This document shows, one piece after another, positions 1 to 7,961 of a stretch of 20,994 bases of DNA. This DNA is from Chloroflexota bacterium (GTDB lineage Bacteria > Chloroflexota > Dormibacteria > Dormibacterales > Dormibacteraceae): positions 1-20,994 of the forward strand of contig VBGE01000138.1 in the NCBI GenBank assembly GCA_005880345.1, in the 5' to 3' direction. Each line of letters starts with the position of its first letter. The first letter of the stretch is position 1. Both the position numbers and the translations under genes were made by a program. The notes below the pieces were generated by a model. The model was not told where the DNA came from. It saw nothing but the letters and a program-made list of their open reading frames with translations, and ran no database searches.

Positions 1-591
1 CAGCCATTGCGGCGCGATGCTCATCGGCAGCAGCACGCCGGACAACAAGAGGATCGGCAGCGCAGCGGTGAAGACGATCGGCGCGTAGGTGTCCTCGCTC
101 TTGACGGCGAGCGCGACCGCGTAGGCGATGGACGCCGTGAGCAGGCCGATGAGCCCGATCAGCAACAGCACCACGACAACGCCGAGCGGATGGATGCTCA
201 GGCCGAAGGGCAGCGCGATCAGGATCAGGATGAGCGACTGCAGGACAATCGAGAACATGTCGCGCAAGGCCCGGCCGAACAAGAGGGCCACGCGGCTGAC
301 CGGAGTGACGCGGAGCCGCTCGATCACCCCCATCCGGAGCTCGGAGATCAGGCTGAACCCGACGCCCGCCGCGCCGAACATGCCGAGCTGCACGAGCAGC
401 CCAGGCACGAACACGTTGTAGGCGCCGCCGGGCGGAAAGCCTCGCATCGAGGCGATCGGCTTCAGCAGCGGCGCGAACAAGACCAGATAGAGGACCGGCT
501 GCAGCACCCCGATGGCGACCCACGCCGGGTTGTGGATGAAGATCGAGAAGTAACGGCCGAAGACCAGCCACGTGTCGCGCAGGACTTTCAT
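1..591 (-). CDS. ABC-2 type transporter permease (partial, C-terminus off left edge)
   Basis: Membrane subunit of an ABC exporter, paired with the ATPase encoded just upstream. The ATG at 591-589 overlaps the ATPase stop (ATGA), and the frame stays open for 197 codons to the window edge. The translation begins MKVLRDTWLVFGRYFSIF and contains hydrophobic stretches typical of ABC-2 permeases. These include GVLQPVLYLVLFAPLL near residues 28-42, LILILIALPFGL near 120 and VVVVLLLIGLIGLL near 138. The conserved cytoplasmic segment ERLRVTPVSRVALLFGRALRD sits between them. The family usually has about 240-260 residues and six helices, so roughly the last 50 residues are missing. The exported substrate cannot be told from sequence; daunorubicin-resistance-like (DrrB) and multidrug annotations are common for such permeases. 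Confidence 0.88.
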   Translation of the reverse strand, partial: MKVLRDTWLVFGRYFSIFIHNPAWVAIGVLQPVLYLVLFAPLLKPIASMRGFPPGGAYNVFVPGLLVQLGMFGAAGVGFSLISELRMGVIERLRVTPVSRVALLFGRALRDMFSIVLQSLILILIALPFGLSIHPLGVVVVLLLIGLIGLLTASIAYAVALAVKSEDTYAPIVFTAALPILLLSGVLLPMSIAPQWL

Positions 592-1559
592 GCCGCCGTC
601 TCGCGCAGCGAGCGCCCGGTCTGTCGGAGAAACACGTCGTCCAGGCTGGGCCGGTGCAGCTCGACGGTTTTGAGCTGCAGGTTGGCACTGTCGAGCAGGC
701 GGAGGATCTGCGGCATCGCCACCTCGCCGCGATCCACATATAGAAGGACGAAGCCGTTCTCGACCTTAGCCTCGCGGACAAAGGGCTGGCCGTTGACGAG
801 GTCGAACGCCAGCTGCTGGTCGCCGGCGATGCTCAGCGTCACGACGTCGCCCGCGATCGCACGCTTCAGGTCCTCCGGCGTGCCCTCGGCCACGATCTTG
901 CCGTAGTCGATGATCGCGATGCGGTCGCACAAGGCGTCCGCCTCGTCGAGGTAGTGGGTGGTCAGAAAGACAGTCGTGCCTGCGTCGTGCATGCGCCGCA
1001 CCTCGTCCCATACGCGGGCACGGCTCTGCGGGTCGAGGCCGGTGGTCGGCTCGTCGAGGAACAACAGCTCCGGGCCGTGGACCAGGCCGAGGCCGATGTC
1101 GAGGCGCCGCTTCTGCCCCCCGGAGTACGTGGCGACCTTGCGGTCGGCGGCACCCTCGAGCTCGAGCATCGCGATGAGCTCCGCGGCGCGCGTGCGCGCC
1201 TCCTCGACACTCATCCCATATAGCCGGCCCTGGAACACGAGCTCGCTGCGCCCCGTGATCTCTCGGTCGGCACCGCCGGCCTGGCCGACATAGCCGATGC
1301 GCTCCCGGATCCTGGCCGGCTCGGACGCGAGGTCGCAGCCCGCGACGCGGGCTGTGCCGCCGCTCGGCGGCAGCAAGGTCGCCAGCATGCGCAGCGTGGT
1401 CGTCTTGCCCGCGCCGTTGGGGCCGAGGAAGCCGAAGATCTCTCCCCGCTGGACACGCAGGTCCACGCCGACCACCGCCTCGACCTGACGCTGGCGGGAC
1501 TTGAACACACGGCGCAAACCGCGCGTCTCGATTACTGCTTCAGGATTTGCCCCGTCCAT
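588..1559 (-). CDS. ABC transporter ATP-binding protein (DrrA/CcmA-like exporter ATPase)
   Basis: Nucleotide-binding subunit that powers the adjacent ABC-2 permease at the inner face of the membrane. All core motifs are present in a 323-residue protein: Walker A GPNGAGKT (46-53), Q-loop around Q93, signature YSGGQ (145-149), Walker B LLFLDE (165-170) and the H-loop histidine H202 in LTTHYLDEAD. The C-terminal 100 residues resemble the DUF4162 extension of DrrA-type ATPases. I chose the ATG at 1559 (MDGANPEAVIETRGL) because the ABC domain begins right after it. An open frame extends to 1643, but those extra residues are antisense-like and lie wholly within lysR. The start overlaps the 3' end of lysR by about 20 bases and the stop overlaps the permease ATG, so the three genes are probably co-transcribed and translationally coupled. 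Confidence 0.93.
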   Translation of the reverse strand: MDGANPEAVIETRGLRRVFKSRQRQVEAVVGVDLRVQRGEIFGFLGPNGAGKTTTLRMLATLLPPSGGTARVAGCDLASEPARIRERIGYVGQAGGADREITGRSELVFQGRLYGMSVEEARTRAAELIAMLELEGAADRKVATYSGGQKRRLDIGLGLVHGPELLFLDEPTTGLDPQSRARVWDEVRRMHDAGTTVFLTTHYLDEADALCDRIAIIDYGKIVAEGTPEDLKRAIAGDVVTLSIAGDQQLAFDLVNGQPFVREAKVENGFVLLYVDRGEVAMPQILRLLDSANLQLKTVELHRPSLDDVFLRQTGRSLRETAA

Positions 1560-2466
1560 CCGCCCGCATTTTCCCGGAAACCAGCGCGTGCCCGCCGGTG
1601 AGCATCTCCCAGAACGACTCCTGCGCCGGACCGCCCCGACCATGCCGCCGCACAGCAGTGATCGAGCGCGCGACAGGCGCTACGGGAAGCCGCTTCAGGA
1701 AACCCGCCGAGATGTCCGCCGCGACCGCGCGCTTCGAGAGCGCCGCGAAGCCCAGGCCGGCGAGCGTCGCCGCCCGAACGTACTCGGGGTGACCGAGATT
1801 GAGTGTGTCCACCGCGTCGTAAGCGTCGCCCAGCATCTCCCGCACGTTGCGCTCGGCCGACCACTGCGGGCCGCGCCCAAGGTAGCGATGGGCGATGAAA
1901 TCGGCCGGTCCAGGATGCTGGACGTGCGCGAGCGGGTGGTCGCGGTGGGCCACCAGCACCAACTCGTCCTTGGTGAGCTCGACAGCCAGGAGCTGTGGGT
2001 CGATAGCACCCTCGATGACGGCGCAGTCCAGCGTGCCGGTGAGGACGCCTCGGTTCAGGTCGGCCGATGGCTCGACAACGATGCTGAGCTTGATGCCGGG
2101 GTGCCGGCGCGTGAACTCGGCAAGGTAGGGCGGGACGTAGTAAGTGGCGCAGGTGGGGCTGGCGCCCAGGTGGAGCGATCCCGCCTGCAGCTGCTTGGCG
2201 GCCTGGGCAGAGTCTTCGATGACCTCGACGGCCCGCAGGGCCGCACGACAGGTTTCGGCGAGGGAGCGGCCCGCGTCGGTGAGGCGGACCCGGCGGCCGT
2301 CACGTTCCAGCAGCTGGACTCCCACGGCCTGCTCGAAGTGCCGGATCTGCTGAGTGACCGCGCCCTGGGTCAGAAAGAGCGACGCAGCCGCCCGGGAGAT
2401 GTGCTCGCTCTCGGCGACCGCCACAAATGAGCGCAACTGCTCGAGCGTGAATGCGGGCTTGCGCAT
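1540..2466 (-). CDS. LysR-family transcriptional regulator
   Basis: DNA-binding regulator of 308 residues, the normal length for the family. An N-terminal winged helix-turn-helix spans roughly residues 7-66 (FTLEQLRSFVAVAESEHISRA, then AVTQQIRHFEQAVGVQLLER and the wing RRVRLTDAG). A linker helix and a LysR substrate-binding domain follow from about residue 95 (LHLGASPTCATYYVPPYLAEF). The gene lies head-to-head with the Flp pilin gene, and its 3' end overlaps the ABC ATPase. It is therefore unusual in being co-directional with, and probably in the same operon as, the transporter it may control. The effector is unknown. The start at 2466 has no Shine-Dalgarno sequence; a TAATAT hexamer ends 6 bases upstream of the ATG, consistent with a leaderless message. 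Confidence 0.93.
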   Translation of the reverse strand: MRKPAFTLEQLRSFVAVAESEHISRAAASLFLTQGAVTQQIRHFEQAVGVQLLERDGRRVRLTDAGRSLAETCRAALRAVEVIEDSAQAAKQLQAGSLHLGASPTCATYYVPPYLAEFTRRHPGIKLSIVVEPSADLNRGVLTGTLDCAVIEGAIDPQLLAVELTKDELVLVAHRDHPLAHVQHPGPADFIAHRYLGRGPQWSAERNVREMLGDAYDAVDTLNLGHPEYVRAATLAGLGFAALSKRAVAADISAGFLKRLPVAPVARSITAVRRHGRGGPAQESFWEMLTGGHALVSGKMRADGRGKS

Positions 2467-2604
2467 GCCGACATATTAGCCAAGCTTATGGAAAGCATTA
2501 CAAACAATTGAGCCAATGAACTTAATGAAAGCTGAAGTCAAGCGTTAGACCAGTTACCGTTCACAACAACTCGCGAGCTTTCGCGGGAAAGGAGGGAAGT
2601 AACG
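2467..2604. promoter_or_regulatory. AT-rich divergent regulatory region between lysR and the Flp pilin gene
   Basis: This 138-base gap is markedly richer in A and T than the flanking genes and must hold promoters for both directions. On the plus strand I see no convincing -35/-10 pair; CTTAAT at 2521-2526 is a weak -10 candidate. A hairpin (2570-2587, stem CTCGCGA/TCGCGGG, loop GCTT, one G-T pair) lies just upstream of the strong Shine-Dalgarno GGAGGG at 2591-2596. It could therefore stabilise the 5' leader or shape access to the ribosome site. LysR proteins usually bind such divergent regions, but I cannot identify a specific operator. Confidence 0.4.
2473..2478 (-). promoter_or_regulatory. 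Candidate -10 element (TAATAT) for a leaderless lysR mRNA
   Basis: On the minus strand TAATAT is followed by six bases and then the lysR ATG at 2466. A polymerase using it would start at or next to the A of the start codon. A weak -35 candidate, TTGTAA, lies 19 bases further upstream, a longer spacing than usual. No ribosome binding site is visible. Inference from spacing and composition only. Confidence 0.45.
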
Positions 2605-2763
2605 ATGGGGTGGCGTTCCGGCCGCCGACAAAGCGGCCAGGGCATGGTCGAATATGCCCTGATATTGGTCCTCGTTTCGATCGTCGTCATCGTGATTCTT
2701 TTGACCATGGGCAACCAGATCAACAACGTTTTCTCGAACGTCGTCGCCGCTCTGGGCGCCTAG
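2605..2763 (+). CDS. Flp-family (type IVb) pilin, 52 residues
   Basis: Small pilin that would be processed by a prepilin peptidase and polymerised into a Flp/Tad pilus. The translation has a short basic N-terminus (MGWRSGRRQS), then the class hallmark GQGMVEYALILVLVSIVVIV with the G-x-x-x-E-Y pattern (glutamate 16, tyrosine 17) at the start of the single hydrophobic helix, and a short tail ending NNVFSNVVAALGA. Length fits Flp pilins, which are usually 50-70 residues. The ATG at 2605 is preceded by a near-ideal GGAGGG Shine-Dalgarno eight bases upstream. No tad secretion genes, peptidase or other pilin genes lie in the window, so it is an orphan here. It lies between a divergent regulator and a terminator-like hairpin, so it is probably monocistronic. 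Confidence 0.85.
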   Translation: MGWRSGRRQSGQGMVEYALILVLVSIVVIVILLTMGNQINNVFSNVVAALGA

Positions 2764-2777
2764 ACACATCTCAGCCA

Positions 2778-2801
2778 CGGAGGGGGCTTCCGCCCCCTCC
2801 G
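2778..2801 (+). terminator. Strong GC hairpin after the pilin gene
   Basis: A perfect 10-base-pair stem (CGGAGGGGGC/GCCCCCTCCG) closes a TTCC loop 14 bases after the pilin stop codon. There is no T-tract after it, so it is not a textbook intrinsic terminator. It could still terminate or protect the 3' end of the pilin message and insulate it from the GH13-PPK gene that starts at 2828. Confidence 0.55.
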
Positions 2802-2814
2802 GCGCCGCTTGGCC

Positions 2815-2820
2815 GATAGT
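2815..2820 (+). promoter_or_regulatory. Candidate -10 element (GATAGT) for a leaderless GH13-PPK1 mRNA
   Basis: GATAGT matches TATAAT at four of six positions and ends seven bases before the ATG at 2828. No Shine-Dalgarno is present between the hairpin and the start codon, and no -35 hexamer is recognisable. The arrangement repeats before other lead genes in this window, which is the main reason to take it seriously. Confidence 0.35.
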
Positions 2821-2827
2821 TAGCCGC

Positions 2828-5800
2828 ATGCCCCAGCCGTGGTGGCGCAGCGCGGTCTTCTACCAGGTGTACGTCCGGAGCTTCGCCGACTCCAACGACG
2901 ACGGCATCGGCGACCTGGCCGGAATCACCTCGAAGCTCGGCTACATCCGCGACCTGGGCGTCGACGCGATCTGGCTGACGCCGTTCTACCCGTCACCACA
3001 GAAAGACCACGGGTACGACGTGGCCGACTATTTCGGTGTCAATCCCGAGTACGGCACGCTCGAGGATTTCGACCACCTGCTCGGCCGGGCTCACGACCTG
3101 CGTCTGAAGGTGCTCGTCGACATCGTGCCCAACCACACGTCTGACCAGCACGAATGGTTCCAGGCCGCCATCTCTTCGGCGGACGACGAGTACCGCGCGC
3201 GCTATCACTTCGCCGACCCCAAGGCGGACGGCGCACCGCCCAACAACTGGACCTCATCCTTCGGCGGTCCCGCCTGGTCGCCCGAGCCGAACGGCAAGCA
3301 GTGGTACCTGCACCTCTTCGCGCCGGAGCAGCCGGACCTGAACTGGTGGCACCCGGAGGTGCCCAAAGAGTTCGAGCGCATCCTGAAGTTCTGGCTCGAC
3401 CGGGGCACCGACGGTTTCCGGATCGATGTCGGCTCGGCCCTCTTCAAGCGCAAGGACCTGGCCGACCGGCCGCTGGTTGGCGACCGAATCACCGGTGCGG
3501 CGCGCTTCGACTCGGCCTTCGGCATCATCGACCAGCCCCAGCTCCACGACGTCTACCGGAGCTGGCGGCGGATTGCCAACGAATATCAACCCGATCGAGT
3601 GCTGGTGGGCGAGATCTTCGATCCGCGCCGGCACGCGAAGTACATCGTGCCGGACCAGCTGCATATGGCCTTCGCGCTCATCCACACCCAGTGGGAAGCA
3701 GGGCAGTGGCGGCGCTCGATCGAGGTCATGCAGGAAGCGCTTCGCGGGCCTGGCGCCGAGCCAACCTGGACTCTGGCCAACCACGACGTCGTCCGGCCGG
3801 TGACACGGCTGGGTGGCGGCTCGCTGGGCAGGGCACGGGCCCGTGCCGCGCTCCTGCTCCTCCTCGGCCTCCCGGGCCAGGTGTTCCTGTACCAGGGCGA
3901 GGAGCTCGGCCTGGAAGAGGTGGACGTGCCGGATGACAAACGGCAGGATCCAGTCTTCTTCCACACCAACGGCCGGCAGCCCGGCCGCGATGGGTGCCGG
4001 GTCCCGCTTCCCTGGCGTCGCGGGCAACCTCATGCAGGCTTTTCGGCGGCGGAGCCCTGGCTGCCGATGCCGGCCAGCTGGGACGGCCTGGCGGTGGATG
4101 TGCAGGCGGGTTCGGCGGCGTCGATGCTCGGACACTTCAGGCGCGCGTTGGCGGCGAGGCGCGAGCTGGGCGGCCGGCTGCCCGGCCGGATCGAGTGGCT
4201 GGAGGTAGGTCCGGCCGTAACGGCTTACCGGCGCGGGCCGCTGGAGGTCGTGTGCAACTTTGGCCGGCGGCAGGCGCGGCTTCGGATGGACGGCAGGCTA
4301 CTGATGGGAAGCGACCCGCTGGTGAGCTCAAGCCACGGCCGGCTGCACCTGCCGGCCAGCTCGGCCGCCTGGCTGTATCCGGTAGCCAGGCCATTTTCGC
4401 CTGCTTTGACGCCCGCTGTGGCGCAGGGTATGTCGCCGTTCAGCCCCCGGTACATCAACCGTGAGCTGTCCCGTCTCGACTTCGACGAACGGGTGCTGGC
4501 CATGGCCGAAGACCCGAAGCTGCCGCTCCTCGAGCGAGTGCGGTTCCTTGCCATCTTCAGCCAGAACCTCGATGACTTCTTCCAGGTCCGGGTCGCCGGT
4601 CTCAAGGAGCAGGTCCTCGCCGCCGTCGCAGTCGCGTCGCCCGACGGAATGTCGCCGCTCGACCAGCTGAAGGCGATTCGATCGCGCGTCGAAGGCCTGG
4701 TCGAGAGGCAGGTCGGCATCTACAAGCGCGACATCCTGCCCGCCCTCGGGCAGTCGGGCATCACGATCGTGCGCGGCGAGGAAGTGAGCAAGAAGGAGCT
4801 GTCTCAGCTCCACACCGTGTTCCGCGAGCAGATCTTCCCGGTGCTCACACCGCTCGCGGTCGATCCCGGCCACCCGTTCCCGTACATGTCGCACCTCTCG
4901 TTGAACCTCGCTGTCATCGTGCGCGACCCGCAGCGCAAACAGCAGAGATTCGCGCGCGTCAAGGTGCCACCCGTGCTGCCTCGATTCATCCCGCTCATCG
5001 AGGGCGAGCGATACGTGCCGCTCGAGGACGTGATCGCGCTGCATCTGACCGCGCTGTTCGCCGGCATGGATATCGTCACGCAGAGCCCTTTCCGGGTCAC
5101 GCGCGATGGCGACCTCGACGACGTCGACAGCGACGCAGAGGACCTGCTCGCGGCAATCCAGACCGAGCTGCGTCGGCGGCGCCGCCACGCGCGCGTCGTC
5201 CGCCTCGAGGTGGACCCAGGCATGTCGGCCGAGGTGCTGGAGCTCCTCACGCGCGAGCTGGAGCTGCAGCCCCCCGACATCTACCAGGTGGACGGCCTGC
5301 TCGACATCGGCAGCCTGCACTTTTTTTCGCAGCTCGACCGGCCCGACCTGAAGGAAGAGCCGTGGACGCCGACCACGCAGCCGCGGCTGCGCGGCATTGC
5401 TGCCGAGGTACCGGATCTGTTCGCGGTGCTTCGGGCGGGCGACATCATCGCGCACCACCCCTATGACTCGTTCGCGACCTCGGTGGAGGCGTTCATCGAC
5501 CATGCGTCGAGCGATCCCGAGGTGCTGGCCATCAAGCAGACGCTTTACCGCACGTCAGGGAACGCGAGCCCCATCGTCCGAGCGCTCATTCGCGCCGCGG
5601 AGCGCGGCAAGCAGGTGGTCGCGCTGGTCGAGATCAAGGCCCGCGGCGACGAGCAGGCAAACATCGGTTGGGCCCGCGCCCTGGAAGAGGCCAACGTTCA
5701 CGTGGTGTACGGGTTGCTCGGCCTGAAGACGCATGCCAAGGTCACGCTGGTGGTGCGGCGTGAGGGCGGCCATATCCAGCACTACCTCCATGTCGGCACC

Positions 5801-6499
5801 GGCAACTACAACCCGAACACCGCCCGCATCTACGAGGACGTGAGCCTTCTGTCTGCAGACTCAGACCTCGGCGCCGACGTGACCGAGCTCTTCAACCTGC
5901 TCACCGGCTACAGCCGCCAGAGTCGCTACCGCAAGCTGCTGGTGGCGCCGACGAACCTTCGCAGCGGGATCACGCAGCTAATCGAGCGCGAGGCGGTGGT
6001 TGGCGGCCGGATCATCATCAAGGTCAACAACCTGATCGACCAGGAGATCATCGACGCGCTGTACGACGCGTCACAGTCGGGCGCGCACATCGACCTGCTG
6101 GTGCGCAGCATGTGCTCGCTGCGTCCGGGTGTGCCGGGGCTGTCGGACCGGATCCGCGTGCGCTCCATCGTCGGCCAGTTCCTGGAGCACTCCCGCATCT
6201 TCTCGTTCGGCAACGCCGGCCGGCCCGAGTACTACCTGGGCTCCTCCGACCTGATGCCGCGCAACCTGGACCGCCGCGTCGAGGCGGTCGTGCCGGTGAC
6301 CGATCCCAGGCTGCGCGTGCGCCTCCAGCAGATCCTCGATGTGTCGCTCGCGGACGACGTTCTGGCGTGGGACCTTGGTCCGGATGGTGCGTGGCACAAG
6401 GTGCCGACGGTGCGGGCCATCAATTCGCACGCGAGATTCAAGGAGCTGGCGCTCGAGAGTGCGCACGGCAACGGCCTGAGCGGCGTCCCGCACATATAA
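2828..6499 (+). CDS. ppk1: GH13 alpha-glucosidase fused to polyphosphate kinase 1
   Basis: One uninterrupted 1223-codon frame encodes two complete enzymes. Residues 1 to about 520 form a glycoside hydrolase 13 barrel plus a C-terminal beta domain. The three catalytic acids are visible: D200 in DGFRIDV, E262 in LVGEIFD and D320 in LANHDVV, and DIVPNHTS is conserved region I. It looks closest to bacterial alpha-glucosidases / oligo-1,6-glucosidases. Residues 535-1223 form a full-length PPK1 (689 residues), starting MSPFSPRYINRELSRLDFDE. It has the two phosphate-transfer histidines H969 (LKTHAK) and H988 (HVGTGNYN), spaced 19 apart as in the E. coli enzyme. PPK1 reversibly polymerises the gamma-phosphate of ATP into polyphosphate. 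The linker is only about 15 residues. An in-frame ATG at 4430 could start PPK1 separately, but with a weak ribosome site. Adjacent CYTH-CHAD and SixA genes support the polyphosphate role. Confidence 0.9.
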   Translation: MPQPWWRSAVFYQVYVRSFADSNDDGIGDLAGITSKLGYIRDLGVDAIWLTPFYPSPQKDHGYDVADYFGVNPEYGTLEDFDHLLGRAHDLRLKVLVDIVPNHTSDQHEWFQAAISSADDEYRARYHFADPKADGAPPNNWTSSFGGPAWSPEPNGKQWYLHLFAPEQPDLNWWHPEVPKEFERILKFWLDRGTDGFRIDVGSALFKRKDLADRPLVGDRITGAARFDSAFGIIDQPQLHDVYRSWRRIANEYQPDRVLVGEIFDPRRHAKYIVPDQLHMAFALIHTQWEAGQWRRSIEVMQEALRGPGAEPTWTLANHDVVRPVTRLGGGSLGRARARAALLLLLGLPGQVFLYQGEELGLEEVDVPDDKRQDPVFFHTNGRQPGRDGCRVPLPWRRGQPHAGFSAAEPWLPMPASWDGLAVDVQAGSAASMLGHFRRALAARRELGGRLPGRIEWLEVGPAVTAYRRGPLEVVCNFGRRQARLRMDGRLLMGSDPLVSSSHGRLHLPASSAAWLYPVARPFSPALTPAVAQGMSPFSPRYINRELSRLDFDERVLAMAEDPKLPLLERVRFLAIFSQNLDDFFQVRVAGLKEQVLAAVAVASPDGMSPLDQLKAIRSRVEGLVERQVGIYKRDILPALGQSGITIVRGEEVSKKELSQLHTVFREQIFPVLTPLAVDPGHPFPYMSHLSLNLAVIVRDPQRKQQRFARVKVPPVLPRFIPLIEGERYVPLEDVIALHLTALFAGMDIVTQSPFRVTRDGDLDDVDSDAEDLLAAIQTELRRRRRHARVVRLEVDPGMSAEVLELLTRELELQPPDIYQVDGLLDIGSLHFFSQLDRPDLKEEPWTPTTQPRLRGIAAEVPDLFAVLRAGDIIAHHPYDSFATSVEAFIDHASSDPEVLAIKQTLYRTSGNASPIVRALIRAAERGKQVVALVEIKARGDEQANIGWARALEEANVHVVYGLLGLKTHAKVTLVVRREGGHIQHYLHVGTGNYNPNTARIYEDVSLLSADSDLGADVTELFNLLTGYSRQSRYRKLLVAPTNLRSGITQLIEREAVVGGRIIIKVNNLIDQEIIDALYDASQSGAHIDLLVRSMCSLRPGVPGLSDRIRVRSIVGQFLEHSRIFSFGNAGRPEYYLGSSDLMPRNLDRRVEAVVPVTDPRLRVRLQQILDVSLADDVLAWDLGPDGAWHKVPTVRAINSHARFKELALESAHGNGLSGVPHI

Positions 6500-6502
6500 C
6501 CA

Positions 6503-7950
6503 GTGCTCGAGCGAGAGGTAAAGCTCGGGGCCGGGCCTGCCTTCCACCTCCCCGACCTGGCCGGGGTCATCGAAGGAGTAGCCGTCGCACCGCCGGAGAC
6601 GGTGCGCATGGAGACCGTCTACTACGACACCCCGGACCTGCGGCTGGCGCGCTGGGGCGTGTCACTGCGGCACCGCGCCGGCGAAGGCTGGACTCTCAAG
6701 CTCGCGCCCCCGCCCTCCGCACCCGGCAAGCCGGCGGCGGTGCTGGAGCGCGATGAGCTGACATTCGAGGGCAGCGCCAAAAAGCCGCCCGACCGCGCGC
6801 TCGACATGGTACGCGCGTACGTTCGCAAGTCCCAGCTGGTGCCGGTCGCGCGGCTGTCGACCACGCGCCGCAGGGTCCGCCTCGTCGACGCCACCGGGAC
6901 GCGCGTGGCTGAGGTCGTCGACGACGAGGTCTCGGTGCGCGACGGGCGCCGCGTGGCGGCTCGGTTCCGGGAGATCGAGGTCGAGGTGCCCAGCACCAAC
7001 GGCGCCCATGGGGCCGAGGGGGCCGAGATCATCACTCCCCTCGTCACGCGCCTGCGCGGCGCCGGCGCGGGCGCGCCGGACCCGACTCCGAAGCACATTC
7101 GGGCCCTCGGCCCGCGGGCGATCGAACCCCCCGAGGTGGCGCCCGAACCGCTGCTGCCCAACGCGCCGGCCAAAGACGTGATCCGATACACGCTCGCCGA
7201 GTCGGTCGCGGCGTTGCTGCACCACGACCCTCCAACCTGCGCACGTTCGCGCCGATGCTCGACGTGGAGTGGATCGATCCCCTCCGTTCCGAGCTCGGCT
7301 GGCTGGCCATGGGCCTGGGCGCGGTGCGCGACCGCGAGGTCCTGCTCGAGCGGCTGCGCCTGCGCACCGACTCCCTGCCGGCCAATGACCAGCGTTCGGC
7401 GCAATCGCTGCTGCAGCTGCTTGGGTTGGAGATCGACGGGCTCCGAAAGAAGCTGCTGGAGGACCTCGACTCGCAGCGCTACATCGACCTGCTCGAGAAC
7501 CTGGTCGCGGCCGCGCATGCGCCGGTGACATTGCCCGACGCCGAGCAGCCTGCCGCGTCGGTGCTCCCCGCCCTCGCCACGACACCCTGGAAGCGCCTTC
7601 GCTCGGCGGTCAAGCAGCTGCCCGACAATTCGAACGACCCGGAGCTGCACCGCATCCGCATCCTCGCCAAACGAGCGCGGTATGCCGCTGAGGCGGTCGC
7701 GCCGGTGGCGGGACCGGCGGCCGAAGCGTTCGCCAGGGCAGCGGCAAAGTTGCAGACGATCCTTGGCGAGCACCAGGACAGCGTCACCGCGCAGGCATGG
7801 CTGCGGTCGGTGAAGGTGAGCGGGCGACGCGCGTTCGTCGCCGGCGAGCTGATCGCATTCGAGCGCCTGGCCGCGGACGACGCGCGCGCGAAGTGGCGCA
7901 AGGTGTGGGGCCGACTCGACAGCAAGCGCCTCCGCGGCTGGATGCCCTGA
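6503..7950 (+). pseudogene. CYTH-CHAD protein, interrupted by an internal deletion and frameshift
   Basis: CYTH domains are triphosphate tunnel enzymes and CHAD domains bind inorganic polyphosphate, so this belongs with the upstream PPK1. The GTG at 6503 lies three bases after the PPK1 stop. The protein opens MLEREVKL, giving the CYTH ExExK signature, and the CYTH domain runs to about residue 200. The CHAD domain begins at residues 228-243 (KDVIRYTLAESVAALLHH). After HHDP near 7231 the frame changes. The remaining CHAD sequence continues in another frame from about 7231 (SNLRTFAPMLDVEWIDPL) to the stop at 7950 and includes the second conserved motif ELHRIRILAKRARYAAE. The block between, normally about 25 residues with a V-H-Q-x-R-V-x-x-R-R-L-R-S motif, is absent. 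Either a true pseudogene or an assembly error; the flanking protein sequence is otherwise undamaged. Confidence 0.85.
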
Positions 7951-7961
7951 AAGCAGCCAGG

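Noticed and set aside
7..906. A 299-codon plus-strand open frame over the permease and ATPase region
   Set aside because: It is rich in arginine, glutamine, glutamate and aspartate with no fold-like pattern, and is antisense to clear ABC permease and ATPase genes; typical of GC-rich shadows.
1560..1643. N-terminal extension of the ABC ATPase
   Set aside because: The extra residues are basic and low-complexity, fall within the lysR coding region, and ABC homology starts just after the ATG at 1559.
1501..2430. A 309-codon plus-strand frame opposite lysR
   Set aside because: Antisense to a full-length LysR gene with recognisable DNA-binding and effector domains; no homology seen in the plus frame.
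3254..5503. Long minus-strand frames under the GH13-PPK1 gene
   Set aside because: They mirror codon-position GC bias and show no motifs; the plus strand encodes two complete known enzymes.
7232..7528. The tail of the first CYTH-CHAD frame after the frameshift
   Set aside because: After about 7231 it is serine/cysteine/alanine-rich out-of-frame sequence; the real CHAD continuation is in the other frame up to 7950.
7797..7961. N-terminal extension of the SixA phosphatase
   Set aside because: It lies inside the CHAD gene in another frame, is arginine-rich, and the phosphatase fold begins at RTFYAVRHAKAG.
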